Counted from the stretch's first letter, positions 1-11,229 are shown. The stretch is 64,000 nt of DNA from Mesorhizobium amorphae CCNWGS0123 (GCF_001686985.1 NZ_CP015318.1:5516001-5580000); one strand, 5' to 3'. Notes: generated by a model from the sequence alone, not told the origin. Made by a program: numbers and translations.

Positions 1-492
1 GCCGTCGTCGTTCCAGCCGAACCAGTCGCGTGCCTTGGCCATCTTGCGGCCGAAGCGCTCGAGATGGTCGAGCACATGGTCGATCATCTCGCGGTTTTCC
101 TCGAGATGCGCCTGCCCCGCCTCGGTGATCGAAAACACCTTCTTGTTGCCTTCCGCCGAGGAGGTGGCATAGCCGGCCTCTTCCAGGAAGGTCAGCGTCG
201 GATAGACCACGCCCGGGCTCGGGCTGTAGACGCCGCTGGTGCGCTCTTCCAGCGCCTTGATGATGTCGTAGCCGTGGCGCGGCGCCTCGGCCAGCAGCGA
301 CAGCGTGATCAGCTTGAGGTCGCCGTCGGCCAGCATGCGCCCGGCACGGAACATGTCGCCCGGCCCGCCGCGACCGCCGCCACGACCACCATGGCCGAAC
401 GGACCAAAACCGCCGCCGCGACCGCCGAATTTGCCGGCCATATGCATGAAAGCCCGCAACGGGTGCTCGCCGAAATGATGATGTCTGTGCAT
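1..492 (-). CDS. PadR family transcriptional regulator (3' end beyond window)
   Basis: The visible 164 codons have no stop, so the C-terminus lies outside the window. The ATG at 492 is preceded by AAGGAG at good spacing. Residues 1-45 are rich in His and Gly (MHRHHHFGEH, then GGRGGG runs), a tail common in rhizobial PadR proteins. A winged helix follows, with the PadR signatures APRHGYDIIKALEE and PSPGVVYPTLTFLEEAGY. Such proteins are dimeric repressors, often autoregulated and controlling efflux or stress genes. Two matching palindromes lie directly upstream, which supports autoregulation. The effector is unknown; the His-rich tail might bind metal, but that is speculative. Confidence 0.88.
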   Translation of the reverse strand, partial: MHRHHHFGEHPLRAFMHMAGKFGGRGGGFGPFGHGGRGGGRGGPGDMFRAGRMLADGDLKLITLSLLAEAPRHGYDIIKALEERTSGVYSPSPGVVYPTLTFLEEAGYATSSAEGNKKVFSITEAGQAHLEENREMIDHVLDHLERFGRKMAKARDWFGWNDDG

Positions 493-508
493 GGATTGCT
501 CCTTGAGT

Positions 509-574
509 TATGTCTTACGATATATCTTAATTAAGCATCGGCGCCGATGGAGTCAAGATATATCTTACGATGTA
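509..574. promoter_or_regulatory. Paired palindromic operator of the PadR gene
   Basis: There are two copies of the dyad TATRTC-TTAC-GATRTA, at 509-524 and 559-574, exactly 50 bp apart. This is roughly five helical turns, so both would face the same side of the helix. The proximal copy starts 17 bp upstream of the PadR start codon and would cover the promoter or RBS region. The ATGT/ACAT-like AT-rich dyad resembles known PadR sites. Autorepression is inferred. Confidence 0.6.
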
Positions 575-652
575 TCTGAAGACGGCGCCAGCAGGATTGA
601 AGTCGAGGGATATGAGCCAAGAATGCCGGCTGGTCCTGCGAGCAGATCGCGG

Positions 653-1021
653 CTACCAGCGGCCCTTGCGCCGGTTCCAGGCATAGAGAAGATCGGCGAA
701 ACGATCATAGACAAAGCGCGTCAGTGGCAGGAGAACCGGATTGCCGAACAGCGCCGCCAGCCAGCCCTCGCCCGGCGTCGCCTTCCAGACGGCAATCGCG
801 ACATCGGCACCGACCAGCAATCTGCCACCGGCGTCGGTTGCATGCAGCCGGCGGCGGATGTCTTCCAGCGAGGCACCGTATCCGGCTAAAGCCACCGGCT
901 CGAGATTGATGTCGCGGAATTCGATCCAGCCTGATTTGACCGCCTCGATCAGCCGCCGTTTCTGTCTGGCAATGCCGGCATCACAAACAGGGCAGCGTGT
1001 GTTGTACCAGACGGTCAGCAT
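653..1021 (-). CDS. DUF393 (DCC family) thiol-disulfide oxidoreductase-like protein
   Basis: The protein begins MLTVWYNTRCPVCDAG, which is the DCC-family signature: a beta strand followed by a thioredoxin-like CPVC pair at residues 11-14. The rest (IEFRDINLEP, LLVGADVAIAVW, a hydrophobic C-terminus ending YAWNRRKGRW) fits the roughly 120-residue DUF393 fold. A longer reading from GTG at 1048 is possible, but the family normally starts just before the YN.RCPVC segment. The substrate is unknown. It is flanked by unrelated single genes and lies on their strand. Confidence 0.8.
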   Translation of the reverse strand: MLTVWYNTRCPVCDAGIARQKRRLIEAVKSGWIEFRDINLEPVALAGYGASLEDIRRRLHATDAGGRLLVGADVAIAVWKATPGEGWLAALFGNPVLLPLTRFVYDRFADLLYAWNRRKGRW

Positions 1022-1143
1022 GGCTCCGGCATTCGATTGGCAGCGCACCCCGAAGGACCATGGACATCGGACGCCGTCAAGACGGCGCCCGTCTGGCTTG
1101 CGCGAACGAGAATGTCCCGAACCTCCGGTCCGAGCCCCTCCGC

Positions 1144-1437
1144 CTATCCGAGCGAGGAGATGATCTCGCGATAGGCGAATTCAGGGAAGGCCTTCAGCGT
1201 CCGCGTCTTGACGTTGCCGCCGGTCGCCAGCATCAGCGCGAAGCGGGCGATCACGGCATCGTCGGGCGCTTCGACAATCGCCACCATGTCGCATTCGCCC
1301 ATGGTGAGATAGAACGACTTGAACGATCCGCCCATGTCCCCCAAGAGCTTCTTGGCGGCGTCGAGCCGCTTCGGCGAGTCGCGCACGTTCTTGGCGCCCT
1401 GCTCCGTCCAATTGATAAGCACGATGTAAGTCGTCAT
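1144..1437 (-). CDS. GYD domain protein
   Basis: A 97-residue protein starting MTTYIVLINWTEQG, with the conserved core LGDMGGSFKSFYLTMGECD and DMVAIVEAPDD. This is the GYD domain, a small alpha/beta ferredoxin-like fold of unknown biochemical role found widely in bacteria. The start at 1437 is chosen because a strong GGAGGT lies just upstream; a longer reading to 1569 lacks support. No neighbour suggests a function. Confidence 0.85.
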   Translation of the reverse strand: MTTYIVLINWTEQGAKNVRDSPKRLDAAKKLLGDMGGSFKSFYLTMGECDMVAIVEAPDDAVIARFALMLATGGNVKTRTLKAFPEFAYREIISSLG

Positions 1438-1586
1438 GGCACACCTCCCTCCGGCGCCACGGAGCACGGCGATTAGGTCGTGGACCTTCGCCGGGGCGGG
1501 CATCCGGTTTGTCGCCCGGAAAAATGCATCCGACCTGGGAAGTATCCTCCCGACGGAGATGGGCGACAAGAGCCGTCACGCCGGCA

Positions 1587-1613
1587 ATAAAAAAGGGCGC
1601 CATCGGCGCCCTT
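1587..1613 (-). terminator. Intrinsic terminator downstream of rpoD
   Basis: On the minus strand the stem GGGCGCC-GAT-GGCGCCC is followed by a run of six T. It lies 26-52 bp beyond the rpoD stop codon. Confidence 0.85.
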
Positions 1614-1638
1614 CGAAAATTGTCGGTTGCTGTTGGTG

Positions 1639-3666
<2,028 letters not shown>

Positions 3667-4029
3667 TCTTTATCGTCTCCAAGCGGCTCTGTATCGAAAC
3701 CGCGTAAGCTGCCGCGCCGGTCAAATCGGATGCGCTCGCTTCAAACGCACGTCACCGGGCCAGTAACCGCATCTCTCGTTAAGTCCAGATTAACCCTGGT
3801 ATCTGTGGCAGGCCTGCCGCCTGTCCAGTGACCAGTACCTCACATCGCTCATTTCCCGTCGACGCCGGGCACGGGTTAACGTTTCGAATCGTCCTGATTC
3901 CGCCATTCTGCCAGAAGGTCAAGCGCCTCTCGCATGATTCGCATGAAAAAAGCGAATCAATTACCCGACTTAGGGGCGTCTAAACGACGCGCGGCACATT
4001 CCCACTTCATTCTTGGCGCAGGATTCCAC
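3667..4029 (-). promoter_or_regulatory. dnaG-rpoD intergenic region, probable rpoD promoter
   Basis: This 363 bp gap has no credible gene and is less GC-rich than its surroundings. Read on the minus strand it contains a perfect rhizobial -35 hexamer CTTGAC (plus-strand 3918-3923), but no good -10 at 17 bp. The exact promoter is therefore unresolved. Just before it is a GCGAATCATGCGA-type dyad near 3940-3957. Confidence 0.35.
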
Positions 4030-5967
4030 CTATACGCGACCTGCCCTGCCCGAGGACACGCCGAACCCTTCGATCAGCGCTTCCGTTGCTTGCACATCAT
4101 TGAATTGCGCCTGAATCTCGACCAGATGCCGGAAGTTTTCGTCCGACGGATCCTGATCGAGCGCTGCCTGCGCCTGTTTCAGCTCCCTATGTAAGGTGCG
4201 CGCGCTGCGCTGCAAGTGCAGTGCTTGGTTGAAGGCGTCGCGGGCGTCCTCAAGGGCGGCGGTTTCCAGCGCCGGCCATTGCCGCGCGCGCTTGATCAGC
4301 GCCACCGCGCGCTCCCAGATGTCGCCGCAGCCGGCCCGTTCGACCGTTGCGATCACCGCGCCGCGATCATTGGCCATGTCATGCGCCATTGCATCGAGGA
4401 TGGCAGCGTGCAGACGCTTCAGGTCGGTGTTGGCGAGATCGAGGAATTCGACATGGGCAAAGTTCTCGTCGATCAGCGCCGGATGGTTGATCAGCGCCAC
4501 GATGATCGTTGCCTCGCGCACCGACATGCCCTCGGCGCCGCGCTTGACCAGCGCCGAACGTCCCAGGCTTTCGGTGATCGCGGTGCGTCCGCCGGCATTG
4601 CCCCGCGCAAACTGCCCGCCGGGTGCGGCCGTCTTGCCCTGCCCCGGTTTCCAATCCTGACGACCTTGCCGGGCGCCGCGCTGGGCGCCAAAGAAGCTTA
4701 GCACCCGCTCGCGCATCTCCTGTTGGTAGTGATATCGCAGGCTTTCGTCGCGAATGCGGCTGGTCAGCTCGCGCAGCGTCTTTTCCAATTCCGCCCGCCG
4801 TTCCGGCGTGTCGAAGACGCCGCCTGACGTCTCGCGCATCCACAGCAGATCGGCGAGCGGCCGCGCTTCCGCGAGCACGACGCGGAAGGCGTCCGCACCT
4901 TCGGCCTTGACCAGATCGTCGGGATCCTTGCCTTCGGGCAGCAGCGCAAAACGCGCCGAGCGTCCCGGCTGGACCGCCGGCAGCGCCAGATCGGCGGCGC
5001 GCCACGCCGCCTTCAGCCCAGCCTGGTCGCCATCGAAGCATAAGACTGGCTCGCCTGCCATGCGCCACAACAGCTCGAGCTGGTTCTCGGTGAGCGCGGT
5101 GCCGAGCGGCGCCACGACGTTTTCGAAGCCGGCCTGGGCCAACGCGATCACGTCCATATAGCCTTCGACGGCGATGACCGTGCCGCCCTTGGCCAATGCC
5201 TTGCGGGCACGGGCGAAATTGTAGAGCACATTGCCCTTGTGGAAGAGCTCCGTGTCGGGCGAATTCATGTATTTGGCCAGCGCATCGGGCGCCAGCGCCC
5301 GCCCGCCAAAGGCGATGATCTTGCCTCTGGAGTCGGGGATCGGGAACATGATGCGGTCGCGGAACCAGTCGTAGGAGACCGGGATGTCGTCGCCGTGGCG
5401 CACCAGCCCGCAGGCCTCGATATCGGCTTTTGGAACGCCCCTGGCGGCAAGATGCTCCTTCAGCGCGTTGCGGCTGTCTGGCGCATAGCCGAGCCGGAAC
5501 GATTGCTGCGTCGCCGATGTCAGTCCGCGCTCACGCAGATAGGCGCGCGCCTTTGCGCCTTCCGACCCCTGCAGCCGCTCCTGGAAGAAGCTGGTCGCCA
5601 TCTCCATGACGTCGGTCAGGCTGGCGCGTTCCTTTTCGCGCCGTTCCTCCTGTTCGTCGCGCACTGGCATCGGCACTCCGGCCATGTCGGCGATCTTCTC
5701 GACGGCTTCGGGAAAACTCATCCCGTCGAGCTCGGTCAGGAACTTGAAGTGATCGCCCGACACCGAGCAGCCGAAACAATGGTAGCGGCCCTTCTTGTCT
5801 TCGCAGTGGAAGGACGGGCCCTTCTCGCCATGGAACGGGCAGCAGGCCCAATAGTCGCCGCGCGGCGCGTTGGTCTTCTTCCGGTCCCACGCGACACGCT
5901 GGCCGATCACCGAGGAAATCGGCACGCGGTCGCGGATCTCGTCGAGGAAGGCGGGCGGAAAGCGCAT
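4030..5967 (-). CDS. dnaG: DNA primase
   Basis: 645 residues, full length for DnaG, which makes RNA primers at the replication fork with DnaB helicase. The N-terminal zinc-binding domain is intact (CCPFHGEKGPSFHCEDKKG, then YHCFGCSVSGDHFKF). The primase core and TOPRIM domain follow (GGRALAPDALAKYMNSPDTE; IAVEGYMDVIALAQAGFENV; CFDGDQAG). The C-terminal helicase-interaction region is divergent, as is usual. The start at 5967 gives MRFPPAFLDEIRDRVPISSV, the family N-terminus. It is transcribed towards rpoD. Confidence 0.97.
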   Translation of the reverse strand: MRFPPAFLDEIRDRVPISSVIGQRVAWDRKKTNAPRGDYWACCPFHGEKGPSFHCEDKKGRYHCFGCSVSGDHFKFLTELDGMSFPEAVEKIADMAGVPMPVRDEQEERREKERASLTDVMEMATSFFQERLQGSEGAKARAYLRERGLTSATQQSFRLGYAPDSRNALKEHLAARGVPKADIEACGLVRHGDDIPVSYDWFRDRIMFPIPDSRGKIIAFGGRALAPDALAKYMNSPDTELFHKGNVLYNFARARKALAKGGTVIAVEGYMDVIALAQAGFENVVAPLGTALTENQLELLWRMAGEPVLCFDGDQAGLKAAWRAADLALPAVQPGRSARFALLPEGKDPDDLVKAEGADAFRVVLAEARPLADLLWMRETSGGVFDTPERRAELEKTLRELTSRIRDESLRYHYQQEMRERVLSFFGAQRGARQGRQDWKPGQGKTAAPGGQFARGNAGGRTAITESLGRSALVKRGAEGMSVREATIIVALINHPALIDENFAHVEFLDLANTDLKRLHAAILDAMAHDMANDRGAVIATVERAGCGDIWERAVALIKRARQWPALETAALEDARDAFNQALHLQRSARTLHRELKQAQAALDQDPSDENFRHLVEIQAQFNDVQATEALIEGFGVSSGRAGRV

Positions 5968-6050
5968 GGGGAACTCGTTTCCCCCTCATATAACCATGCC
6001 CGCGAAGTCCGACGACCCCTAATGCGGACGATGCCCGGTTTCCACAGGGC

Positions 6051-6080
6051 AAAAAGAAGGCGGCCGGCGCCGGCCGCCTT
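6051..6080 (-). terminator. Intrinsic terminator downstream of the RcnB-like gene
   Basis: A perfect 24 bp palindrome, AAGGCGGCCGGC/GCCGGCCGCCTT (6057-6080), is followed on the minus strand by CTTTTT. It lies 24 bp past the stop of the gene at 6104-6475. It also separates that gene from dnaG. Confidence 0.8.
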
Positions 6081-6103
6081 CCCGCGATACGATTCGAGAT
6101 CGA

Positions 6104-6475
6104 TCAGTGGGCGGCGATGGCGCCGAAGACGATGCCCGACAGGATACTGACCAACACATAGTCGTTGCCGACACGGATCCACTCCTGGCCGGGGCCTGGA
6201 CGCCGCAGGCCATAGCGGCCGTAGTCGCGGATCGCCTGGTGGCGCTTCCAGCTCGAATACCTCTGGCCGTTGCGCCAATGGTTCCGCTTAACCACAACGA
6301 CCTTCTTCCTCACCACGACCTTCTTCTTCACGACATGCCTGTCGGGTTTCTGCCAGTCGACCTGGCTGTAGTTCGACTGCGGCGCGACGGGCGCGTTGAG
6401 CGGCGCGGCCTGGCCCGAGAAGGACGTGGCGGCCAGCATCGAGGCGGCGACAGCGGAAAGAACGAGACGTTTCAT
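6104..6475 (-). CDS. RcnB-like periplasmic protein
   Basis: 123 residues with a Sec signal peptide (MKRLVLSAVAASMLAATSFS, cleavage probably after GQA). The C-terminal RcnB-type block is RDYGRYGLRRPGPGQEWIRV followed by GNDYVLVSILSGIV. A basic stretch of repeated KKVVVRKK units precedes it. RcnB in E. coli is a periplasmic protein that modulates nickel/cobalt efflux; in rhizobia many paralogues exist with no proven role, so metal homeostasis is only suggested. The start at 6475 has AAGGAG 7 bp upstream. The gene stands alone between dnaG and a divergent transporter. Confidence 0.8.
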   Translation of the reverse strand: MKRLVLSAVAASMLAATSFSGQAAPLNAPVAPQSNYSQVDWQKPDRHVVKKKVVVRKKVVVVKRNHWRNGQRYSSWKRHQAIRDYGRYGLRRPGPGQEWIRVGNDYVLVSILSGIVFGAIAAH

Positions 6476-6864
6476 GACAGGTACTCCTTGGTTGTCGATG
6501 CCCATGCAATAAGGCGCCAAGGATGAACCGAAACTGAACAGCAAGATTACGTTTCTGTAATGATTTCCTATAATTAAATGATCTAATTCAACGTCATTCT
6601 TAGACTTGGTTGGAAACGGACGCGGGAGCCGAGCGGCACCACTGTCCTGGCGGCGACCGACCATGCAACCAATCTGTCGTCCATCCATTTCCGACACACC
6701 CTGTCGCGTGCCGGCAGCCAGCCAAGTCAGGCGAAATTTATTATCCGGCTAAAAGCAATGAGAGTATGCTCGATCCCTACAATGCCCATGATTCGCGCCC
6801 TTCTTGACCTCTTCGACGGCATGGCCCCAGCGCCGAGCGCGTCTCTTGGATTGCGAGCCCGGGC
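6476..6864. other. Intergenic region between divergent RcnB-like and Na/Pi genes
   Basis: About 390 bp without a supported gene. The part next to the RcnB-like gene (about 6530-6600) is AT-rich and is probably that gene's promoter region. I see no clear operator or RNA in the rest. Short frames here lack ribosome-binding sites. Confidence 0.4.
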
Positions 6865-8526
6865 ATGAGCGGTTCGGTCGTCCTTCTGCATCTTGCCGGC
6901 GCGGTGGCGCTGATGCTGTTTGCCACCCGCCTGGTCAAGACGGGTGTCGAGCGCGCCTATGGCGACGTGCTGCGCCACCGGCTGCGCGCCACCATGCGCA
7001 ATCCGCTGATGGCGGTGCTGGCCGGCTGCGGCCTGTCGATCGCGCTGCAAAGCTCCACCGCCGTCACCTTGCTTGTCGGCTCCTTTGCCGGCGCCGGCAT
7101 CGTCTCCGGCATGTCCGGCCAGTTGGCAGTGCGCGGCGCTGAGATCGGCTCGGCGCTGGTGGTCAAGCTGCTGACCTTCGACCTGTCGCTGCTGGTCCCG
7201 GTCTGCCTGGTCGCCGGCACCGTCATGTTCATGGCCACCGAGCGGCGTGACTGGCGCCAGTTCGGCCGCATCCTGATCGGCATCGGCCTTCTGATCCTGT
7301 CGCTGGAAATGATCGGCCAGGCATCGGAACCGCTGCGCCAGAGCACGCTGATGCCGGTCATCGTCAACTACTTCTCCGGCGATCCGGTCACCGCCTATCT
7401 TATGGCGGCATTGATCACCTGGCTGTTCCATTCCTCGATCGCCGCCGTGCTGTTGATGGTCACGCTGGCCGGCCGTGGCTTCATCCCGCCCGAGCTTGGC
7501 GTCGTGCTGGTGCTCGGCGTCAATCTCGGCTCCTCGATCATTGCGCCGCTGCTGACCCGCAATGCCGAGCCCGGCGTGCGCGTCGTGCCGATCGGCAATC
7601 TCCTGATGCGCGGCATGGGCTCGCTGGTCATGCTGATCCTGTTCCTGACCTTCAAGCCGCCGGTCGCCTTCCTCGGCACCAGCGTGCCCGACCAGATCGT
7701 CCACGCCCACATCCTGTTCAACGTTCTGATCCTGCTCGCCGGCCTGCCATTGGCCGGTCTCGTCTACCGCGCTTCGGAGAAGATCGTGGCCCTCGGCACC
7801 AAGTCGGAGCCGGCCGCGCTCGACGTCATCGAACTGTCCGCTCTGAACGAAAGCGCTCTCGATACGCCGAGCCAGGCGCTGGCCAATGCCACGCGCGAGG
7901 TGGTGCGGGTCTGCGAGACGGTCGAGATCATGCTGAAGCGCATCATCGAGCTCTACGAGAGTGCCGACGCCGACAAGATCAAGGCGCTGGCGGCACTCGA
8001 CGATCGCGTCGACAAGAAGCATGCGGCGATAAAACTCTATCTGGCCAAGGTCACCAAGAACCCGCTCTCCGAAGACGAGGCGCTGCGCTGCCAGGAACTG
8101 ATCGGTGCCTGCGTCAAGCTGGAGCAGGTCGGCGACATCATCGTGCGCAATATGCTGGTCCATGTCAGGAAGAAGCTCGAGCGCGGCCTGGAGTTCACGC
8201 CCGAAGGTTGGCTCGAGCTTTGTGCCTTCCACGCCTCGGTACTCGCCAATGCCAGGCTTGCCTTCAATGTGCTGGTGTCGCGCGATGCCGAGACAGCGCG
8301 CCAGCTTGTGCTGGAAAAGGACCGCCTGCGCGACCGCGAGAAGGAAACCAGCGCCAGCCATTTCCTGCGGCTGCGCGACGGCACCGCCAAGAGCGTCGAG
8401 ACCAGTTCCATCCACCTCGACACAATCCGCGACCTCAAGCAGATCAACTCGCTGCTGGCGTCCATGGCCTACCCGGTGCTGGAGGAACGCGGCCTGCTCG
8501 GCGGCTCGCGGCTGAAGGCCGGATAG
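6865..8526 (+). CDS. Na+/phosphate cotransporter family protein with PhoU-like tail
   Basis: 553 residues. The N-terminal half is a Na/Pi-cotransporter (NptA/YjbB type) membrane domain with two inverted repeats, each carrying the signature: ALQSSTAVTLLVGSFAGAG near residue 60 and WLFHSSIAAVLLMVTLAG near residue 190. The C-terminal 220 residues are helical and PhoU-like (LANATREVVRVCETVEIMLK; KLEQVGDIIVRNML). It likely moves phosphate across the inner membrane, probably outward in bacteria with this architecture. The ATG at 6865 gives MSGSVVLLHLAGAVALML. It is divergent from the RcnB-like gene. Confidence 0.9.
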   Translation: MSGSVVLLHLAGAVALMLFATRLVKTGVERAYGDVLRHRLRATMRNPLMAVLAGCGLSIALQSSTAVTLLVGSFAGAGIVSGMSGQLAVRGAEIGSALVVKLLTFDLSLLVPVCLVAGTVMFMATERRDWRQFGRILIGIGLLILSLEMIGQASEPLRQSTLMPVIVNYFSGDPVTAYLMAALITWLFHSSIAAVLLMVTLAGRGFIPPELGVVLVLGVNLGSSIIAPLLTRNAEPGVRVVPIGNLLMRGMGSLVMLILFLTFKPPVAFLGTSVPDQIVHAHILFNVLILLAGLPLAGLVYRASEKIVALGTKSEPAALDVIELSALNESALDTPSQALANATREVVRVCETVEIMLKRIIELYESADADKIKALAALDDRVDKKHAAIKLYLAKVTKNPLSEDEALRCQELIGACVKLEQVGDIIVRNMLVHVRKKLERGLEFTPEGWLELCAFHASVLANARLAFNVLVSRDAETARQLVLEKDRLRDREKETSASHFLRLRDGTAKSVETSSIHLDTIRDLKQINSLLASMAYPVLEERGLLGGSRLKAG

Positions 8527-8660
8527 CGAGCCGGAAAATTGCGGCCCGACACCCAACTTGGGAACAAGGTTCCGCCATCGGTGCCAGAGCGGAAAATTAG
8601 TCTTTGCTCCTCCAGCCATCCGTCGGCTAAGCATCGGACAGGTCCATCGGGAGGATAGGT

Positions 8661-8870
8661 TTGGATACCCATTCGCGCAGCTTCGCCAAGGCGCTTTCGT
8701 GGCGCGCAACCGGCACCATCGATACGATGATCATCTCACTCGTAATCACCGGCAGCATCAAGCTTGCCGCGGCCATCGGCGCGACCGAGGTTGTCACCAA
8801 GTCGCTGCTTTACTATCTTCACGAGCGGGCGTGGCTGAAAATTCCCTACGGAAGGAAGACCGCTTCCTAG
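8661..8870 (+). CDS. DUF2061 small membrane protein
   Basis: 69 residues matching the whole DUF2061 pattern: FAKALSWRATGTIDTMIISL, then ITGSIKLAAAIGATEVVTKS and LLYYLHERAW. It is a predicted two-helix membrane protein of unknown function. Initiation is at TTG (8661), supported by GGGAGG six bases upstream; no ATG is available in a suitable position. In other bacteria the family is sometimes near sulfate-assimilation genes, but nothing nearby here supports that. Confidence 0.85.
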   Translation: MDTHSRSFAKALSWRATGTIDTMIISLVITGSIKLAAAIGATEVVTKSLLYYLHERAWLKIPYGRKTAS

Positions 8871-8976
8871 CCCTTGCTGATCAAGAAAAGCTAAAGCGGC
8901 GTCGATAATTTCTGCATTGCCGGCAGCGTCTATCCGTGGTTTGAGGCCAACTCATCCTGGGATTGCTTGCCGCGCC

Positions 8977-10158
8977 ATGCTTCCTCTATTCGCCCTGTTC
9001 ATTGCCGCCTTCGCCTTCGGCACCACGGAATTCGTCATTGCCGGCGTGCTGCCGCAGGTCGCCGACGGCTTGAGCGTGTCCATCCCCACGTCGGGCTACC
9101 TCGTCTCGGGCTACGCCTGCGGCATAGCGATTGGCGGCCCACTGCTGACGCTCGCCACCAAGAGCTTTTCGCGCAAGGCCCTGTTGCTCGGCCTTTCGAT
9201 AGCCTTCACCATCGGCCAGGCAGCCTGCGCGCTGGCGCCTGACTTTGCCTCGATGCTGCTTTTGCGCATTGCGGTCGCCGTGGCGCATGGCGCCTATTTC
9301 GGCGTCGCCATGGTGGTCGCGGTCGGCCTCGTCCCCGAGGACAAGCGCGGCATGGCCGTGGCGGTCATCTTGTCCGGTCTCACCGTCTCCAACGTCATCG
9401 GTGTGCCGGCCGGCACGGCGATCGGCACTCTGTGGGGCTGGCGCGCCACCTTCTGGGTGATGTGTGCACTGGGCGTGGTGGCGACCTTGGCCATGCTGGC
9501 GCTTTTGCCGCGCACGGCAGGCGCATCGAACCAGCAGGCAGGCTTTGCCCGCGAGGTGCGCGTGCTGGCACGCCAGCAGGTCTGGACCTCGCTCATCCTG
9601 ATGCTGATGCTGATGATCGGCCAGTTCACCCTGTTCACCTACATCACCCCGACGTTGCTTGAAGTTACCGGCCTCGACAAGACCCTGGTGCCCTGGGTGC
9701 TTCTGCTCAACGGCGTCGGCGCCACGATCGGCGTCTTCGTCGGCGGCAAGCTCTCCGACTGGAAGCTGATGCCGTCGCTCATCACCTTGCTTTGTCTACA
9801 GGCGGTCACGCTTGCCGCGATCTATGTCGTCAGCCCCTATCCGCTGCCGATGATCGTTGCGATCGTCATCTGGGGCGGCCTCAACTTCTCCATCGGCACA
9901 CCGATCCAGACCCGCATCCTGGCCTGGACGGCGGATGCATCGAACCTCGCCTCCTCGCTCATCCCCTCCGGCTTCAATGTCGGCATTGCGCTCGCCGCGT
10001 CGCTCGGCGCCGCCATGCTCAACGCCGGTTACGGCTATCGCACCTTGCCGGTGGTTGGCGCCATGGCCATGCTGGTGGCAGTGGCGGTGGCACTTGCCTC
10101 CTATGTCTGGGAAGGACGCAGCCGCGCCACGCCGCCGCTGCCGGCCGCAGCCGAATAG
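8977..10158 (+). CDS. MFS transporter, DHA1 drug/sugar efflux type
   Basis: 393 residues with twelve predicted helices. The start MLPLFALFIAAFAFGTTEFV and the motif PQVADGLSVSIPTSGYLVSG are typical of the AraJ/YdhP/PbuE group of DHA1 exporters, which expel sugars, purines or drugs using the proton gradient. A second half of six helices begins near residue 200 (VWTSLILMLMLMIGQFTLFT). The ATG at 8977 is preferred to an upstream TTG at 8917 that would add a polar leader. The substrate cannot be read from the sequence. Confidence 0.88.
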   Translation: MLPLFALFIAAFAFGTTEFVIAGVLPQVADGLSVSIPTSGYLVSGYACGIAIGGPLLTLATKSFSRKALLLGLSIAFTIGQAACALAPDFASMLLLRIAVAVAHGAYFGVAMVVAVGLVPEDKRGMAVAVILSGLTVSNVIGVPAGTAIGTLWGWRATFWVMCALGVVATLAMLALLPRTAGASNQQAGFAREVRVLARQQVWTSLILMLMLMIGQFTLFTYITPTLLEVTGLDKTLVPWVLLLNGVGATIGVFVGGKLSDWKLMPSLITLLCLQAVTLAAIYVVSPYPLPMIVAIVIWGGLNFSIGTPIQTRILAWTADASNLASSLIPSGFNVGIALAASLGAAMLNAGYGYRTLPVVGAMAMLVAVAVALASYVWEGRSRATPPLPAAAE

Positions 10159-10164
10159 CGCAGT

Positions 10165-10722
10165 CTACAAATCGATCCGGAACCGCAGGCTCTCCGCTCC
10201 GCCATAGGCGGCGTCCTCGAAGAAGCGGCCGACGAGCTTGCCGCCATTGGCCAGGATCACCTTGTGTGACGCCGGATTGTGCGGCTTGGCGGTGATTTCC
10301 ACATAAGGCAGGCCGACCGCCCTCGCCTCGTCCAGCATCAGCCGCACCGCTTCGGTCGCATAGCCGCGCCCGCGCTTCCACGGCACCACGGCATAGCCGA
10401 TATGGCCAAGCACATGCGGCGGCAGCGCCGCAGTGCCGGGCTGCCAGCGAAAGCCGATCGATCCGGCGGCTTCACCATCCCAGATCCAGCGCCGGAAACC
10501 CGGCAGCCTTGGCACTTTCGTCCCATCAGGCAAGGTGATCGGGCCACCCTTGCCCTCGGGATCATCGAGACTGGCGAGGAAAACCACAGGATCCTGCTCG
10601 ATGGCCGCAAGCTGCTCGCGCGTGGCTTCCTCAAGCCGCACATTGTCCGGCGACCAGCCGCGTTCGAGCGCGGCCTTGTAGGACGGCAGATGCTCGAGCG
10701 CGGGTTTGACGATCTCGATCAT
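10165..10722 (-). CDS. GNAT family N-acetyltransferase
   Basis: 185 residues. The acetyl-CoA binding core is visible: GHIGYAVVPWKRGRGYATEA, followed by VRLMLDEARAVGLPYVEI and HNPASHKVILANGGKLVGRF. The last part matches the (x)NxxSxxxxExxGF-type end of GNAT acetyltransferases that act on small molecules or protein N-termini. The N-terminus (MIEIVKPALEHLPSYKAALE) resembles YjdJ/RimJ-like relatives. It is convergent with the MFS gene, their stops six bases apart. Substrate unknown. Confidence 0.88.
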   Translation of the reverse strand: MIEIVKPALEHLPSYKAALERGWSPDNVRLEEATREQLAAIEQDPVVFLASLDDPEGKGGPITLPDGTKVPRLPGFRRWIWDGEAAGSIGFRWQPGTAALPPHVLGHIGYAVVPWKRGRGYATEAVRLMLDEARAVGLPYVEITAKPHNPASHKVILANGGKLVGRFFEDAAYGGAESLRFRIDL

Positions 10723-10779
10723 GACGGCAGACTATCCCGCGCCCGGCTCGCAAACTGGGCGTAGGGGGCAGAGACCCTC

Positions 10780-11229
10780 TTACTGCAACAGGCCTTTGAC
10801 GATGCCGCTCGCCTTGCCGAAATCCATCTGGCCGGCATACTTCTGCTTGAGCGCGGCGATCACCTTGCCCATGTCCTTCTGGCTGGCAGCGCCGGTCGCC
10901 GCGATCGCTTCGCGCGCCGCGGCCGTCACCGCGGCATCGTCCAACTGCGTCGGCAGGAAGCCGCGGATGATCTCCATCTCGCCGCGCTCCTGCGCGGCAA
11001 GCTCGGGCCGCTTGCCGTCTTCGAAGGCCTTGGCCGATTCTTCGCGCTGCTTCACCATCTTGGCCAGGATCTGCAGGATCTCTTCGTCGCTCGCCGGCTC
11101 CTTGGCCGAACCGCGATTGGCGATGTCGCGGTCGTGGATGGCGGCCTGGATCAGCCGCAAAGTCGGCAGCCGGTGCTTGTCCTGCGCCTTCATCGCGTTC
11201 TTCAGGGATTCGGCGATTTTGCCACGCAT
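10780..11229 (-). CDS. yqeY: GatB/YqeY domain protein
   Basis: 149 residues, the standard size of stand-alone YqeY. Signatures are TLRLIQAAIHDRDIANRG, ILQILAKMVKQREESAKAFE, GFLPTQLDDAA and KDMGKVIAALKQKYAGQMDF. The domain is shared with the C-terminal tRNA-binding part of GatB of the tRNA amidotransferase; the free protein's role is not firmly established. The start at 11229 has AAGGAG upstream. It is divergent from carA, a pairing common in rhizobia. Confidence 0.93.
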   Translation of the reverse strand: MRGKIAESLKNAMKAQDKHRLPTLRLIQAAIHDRDIANRGSAKEPASDEEILQILAKMVKQREESAKAFEDGKRPELAAQERGEMEIIRGFLPTQLDDAAVTAAAREAIAATGAASQKDMGKVIAALKQKYAGQMDFGKASGIVKGLLQ

